Origin: Agromyces ramosus
GTDB taxonomy: Bacteria; Actinomycetota; Actinomycetes; Actinomycetales; Microbacteriaceae
Direction of reading: 5' to 3'
NCBI RefSeq assembly: GCF_004216665.1
Contig: NZ_SGWY01000004.1
Coordinates: forward strand, 186,001-250,000
DNA length: 64,000 bases
Shown piece by piece: positions 63,813 through 64,000 of this stretch. A model generated the notes under the pieces. That model had not been told where the DNA came from. It worked only from the letters and a program-made list of their open reading frames with translations, and ran no database searches. The stretch's first letter is position 1. Every line of letters begins with the position of its first letter. The position numbers and the translations under genes are program-made.

Positions 63813-64000
63813 GAGGGGTCCTCTCGGGTGGTGCTCGGTGCGGGGGATTCGGGGGCGGATGCCGCGGCAGCGCGCTCGACCGCGGGCAGCAGCTCGTCGA
63901 GGTCGTCGACGATCACATCGGCGCCGAGCTCTTCGAGCGCCTCGCGGCCGACGCCGCGGTCGACGCCGACGACGATACCGAACTCTCCGGCCGCGCCGGC
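63809..64000 (-). CDS. pgmB: Beta-phosphoglucomutase (HAD family), C-terminal part (cut by window edge)
   Basis: The last 63 codons of a HAD-superfamily gene: AGAAGEFGIVVGVDRGVGRE, then LEELGADVIVDDLDELLPAV and a polar tail. The GEFGIVVGVDRG stretch is the end of the HAD core as in PgmB. PgmB converts beta-glucose 1-phosphate, made by the adjacent GH65 enzyme, to glucose 6-phosphate. The rest of the gene and its start lie beyond the window. Confidence 0.85.
   Translation of the reverse strand, partial: AGAAGEFGIVVGVDRGVGREALEELGADVIVDDLDELLPAVERAAAASAPESPAPSTTREDPS

Overview
The window is a high-GC chromosomal segment centred on the replication origin of an actinobacterium, most probably a member of the Microbacteriaceae (Agromyces/Microbacterium-like). 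The evidence is the core gene order rpmH-dnaA-dnaN-recF-DUF721-gyrB-gyrA-DUF3566-tRNA-Ile-tRNA-Ala to the right of the origin. To the left, read toward it, the order is rpsF-ssb-rpsR-rplI, cca/DUF6049/murJ, trxB-trxA, and an aminotransferase plus D-Ala ligase-like gene facing parB-parA, then rsmG-jag-yidC-yidD-rnpA. Farther right lies the crgA/sortase/pabA and pknB-pknA-pbpA-rodA-pstP-fhaB-fhaA block. Genus-level placement is inference from synteny and composition.

Layout. 1-3.4 kb: a three-subunit proton-translocating transhydrogenase operon (pntAA-pntAB-pntB, left edge cut) divergent from a wax ester synthase/diacylglycerol acyltransferase gene, with a palindrome between them. 3.4-10.4 kb: an accessory stretch of small membrane proteins, lipoproteins, two alpha/beta hydrolases and a TRIC-family channel, including a 26-bp tandem repeat next to what looks like a flavoprotein gene remnant. 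10.6-14.3 kb: dnaB and the rpsF operon with a DnaA-box-rich spacer between them. 14.5-24.6 kb: methyltransferase, CCA-adding enzyme, a DUF6049 exported protein, MurJ, thioredoxin system, aminotransferase and ligase. 24.7-33.2 kb: the chromosome partition locus (parB, an unusually long parA, six parS sites and about 2 kb of non-coding DNA), then rsmG, jag, yidC, yidD, rnpA and rpmH, all on the minus strand.

33.6-43.7 kb: dnaA, the oriC spacer, dnaN, recF, DUF721 (DciA-like), gyrB, gyrA and DUF3566 on the plus strand; replication therefore starts near 35.2 kb and the highly expressed genes point away from it. 43.8-48.7 kb: two tRNAs and a variable stretch (GntR regulator, exported proteins, Nudix hydrolase, small ORFs). 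48.8-61.3 kb: cyclophilin, rhomboid, a further DnaA-box cluster, crgA, class E sortase, a 52-residue membrane peptide, a class I glutamine amidotransferase, then the elongation/division signalling operon running leftward from fhaA to pknB. 61.3-64 kb: a glycoside phosphorylase (GH65) with the 3' end of a beta-phosphoglucomutase gene, cut by the right edge.

Most of the window is conserved actinobacterial core, and I see no complete, obviously new defence or biosynthetic system. The points most worth a second look are the long disordered N-terminus of ParA together with the parS-rich non-coding region, the two DnaA-box clusters outside oriC, the shared pnt/acyltransferase palindrome, a probable promoter-operator palindrome upstream of a hydrolase, a fibronectin-like C-terminal domain on one Ser/Thr kinase, and a 19-codon ORF with its own promoter-like and ribosome-binding sequences.
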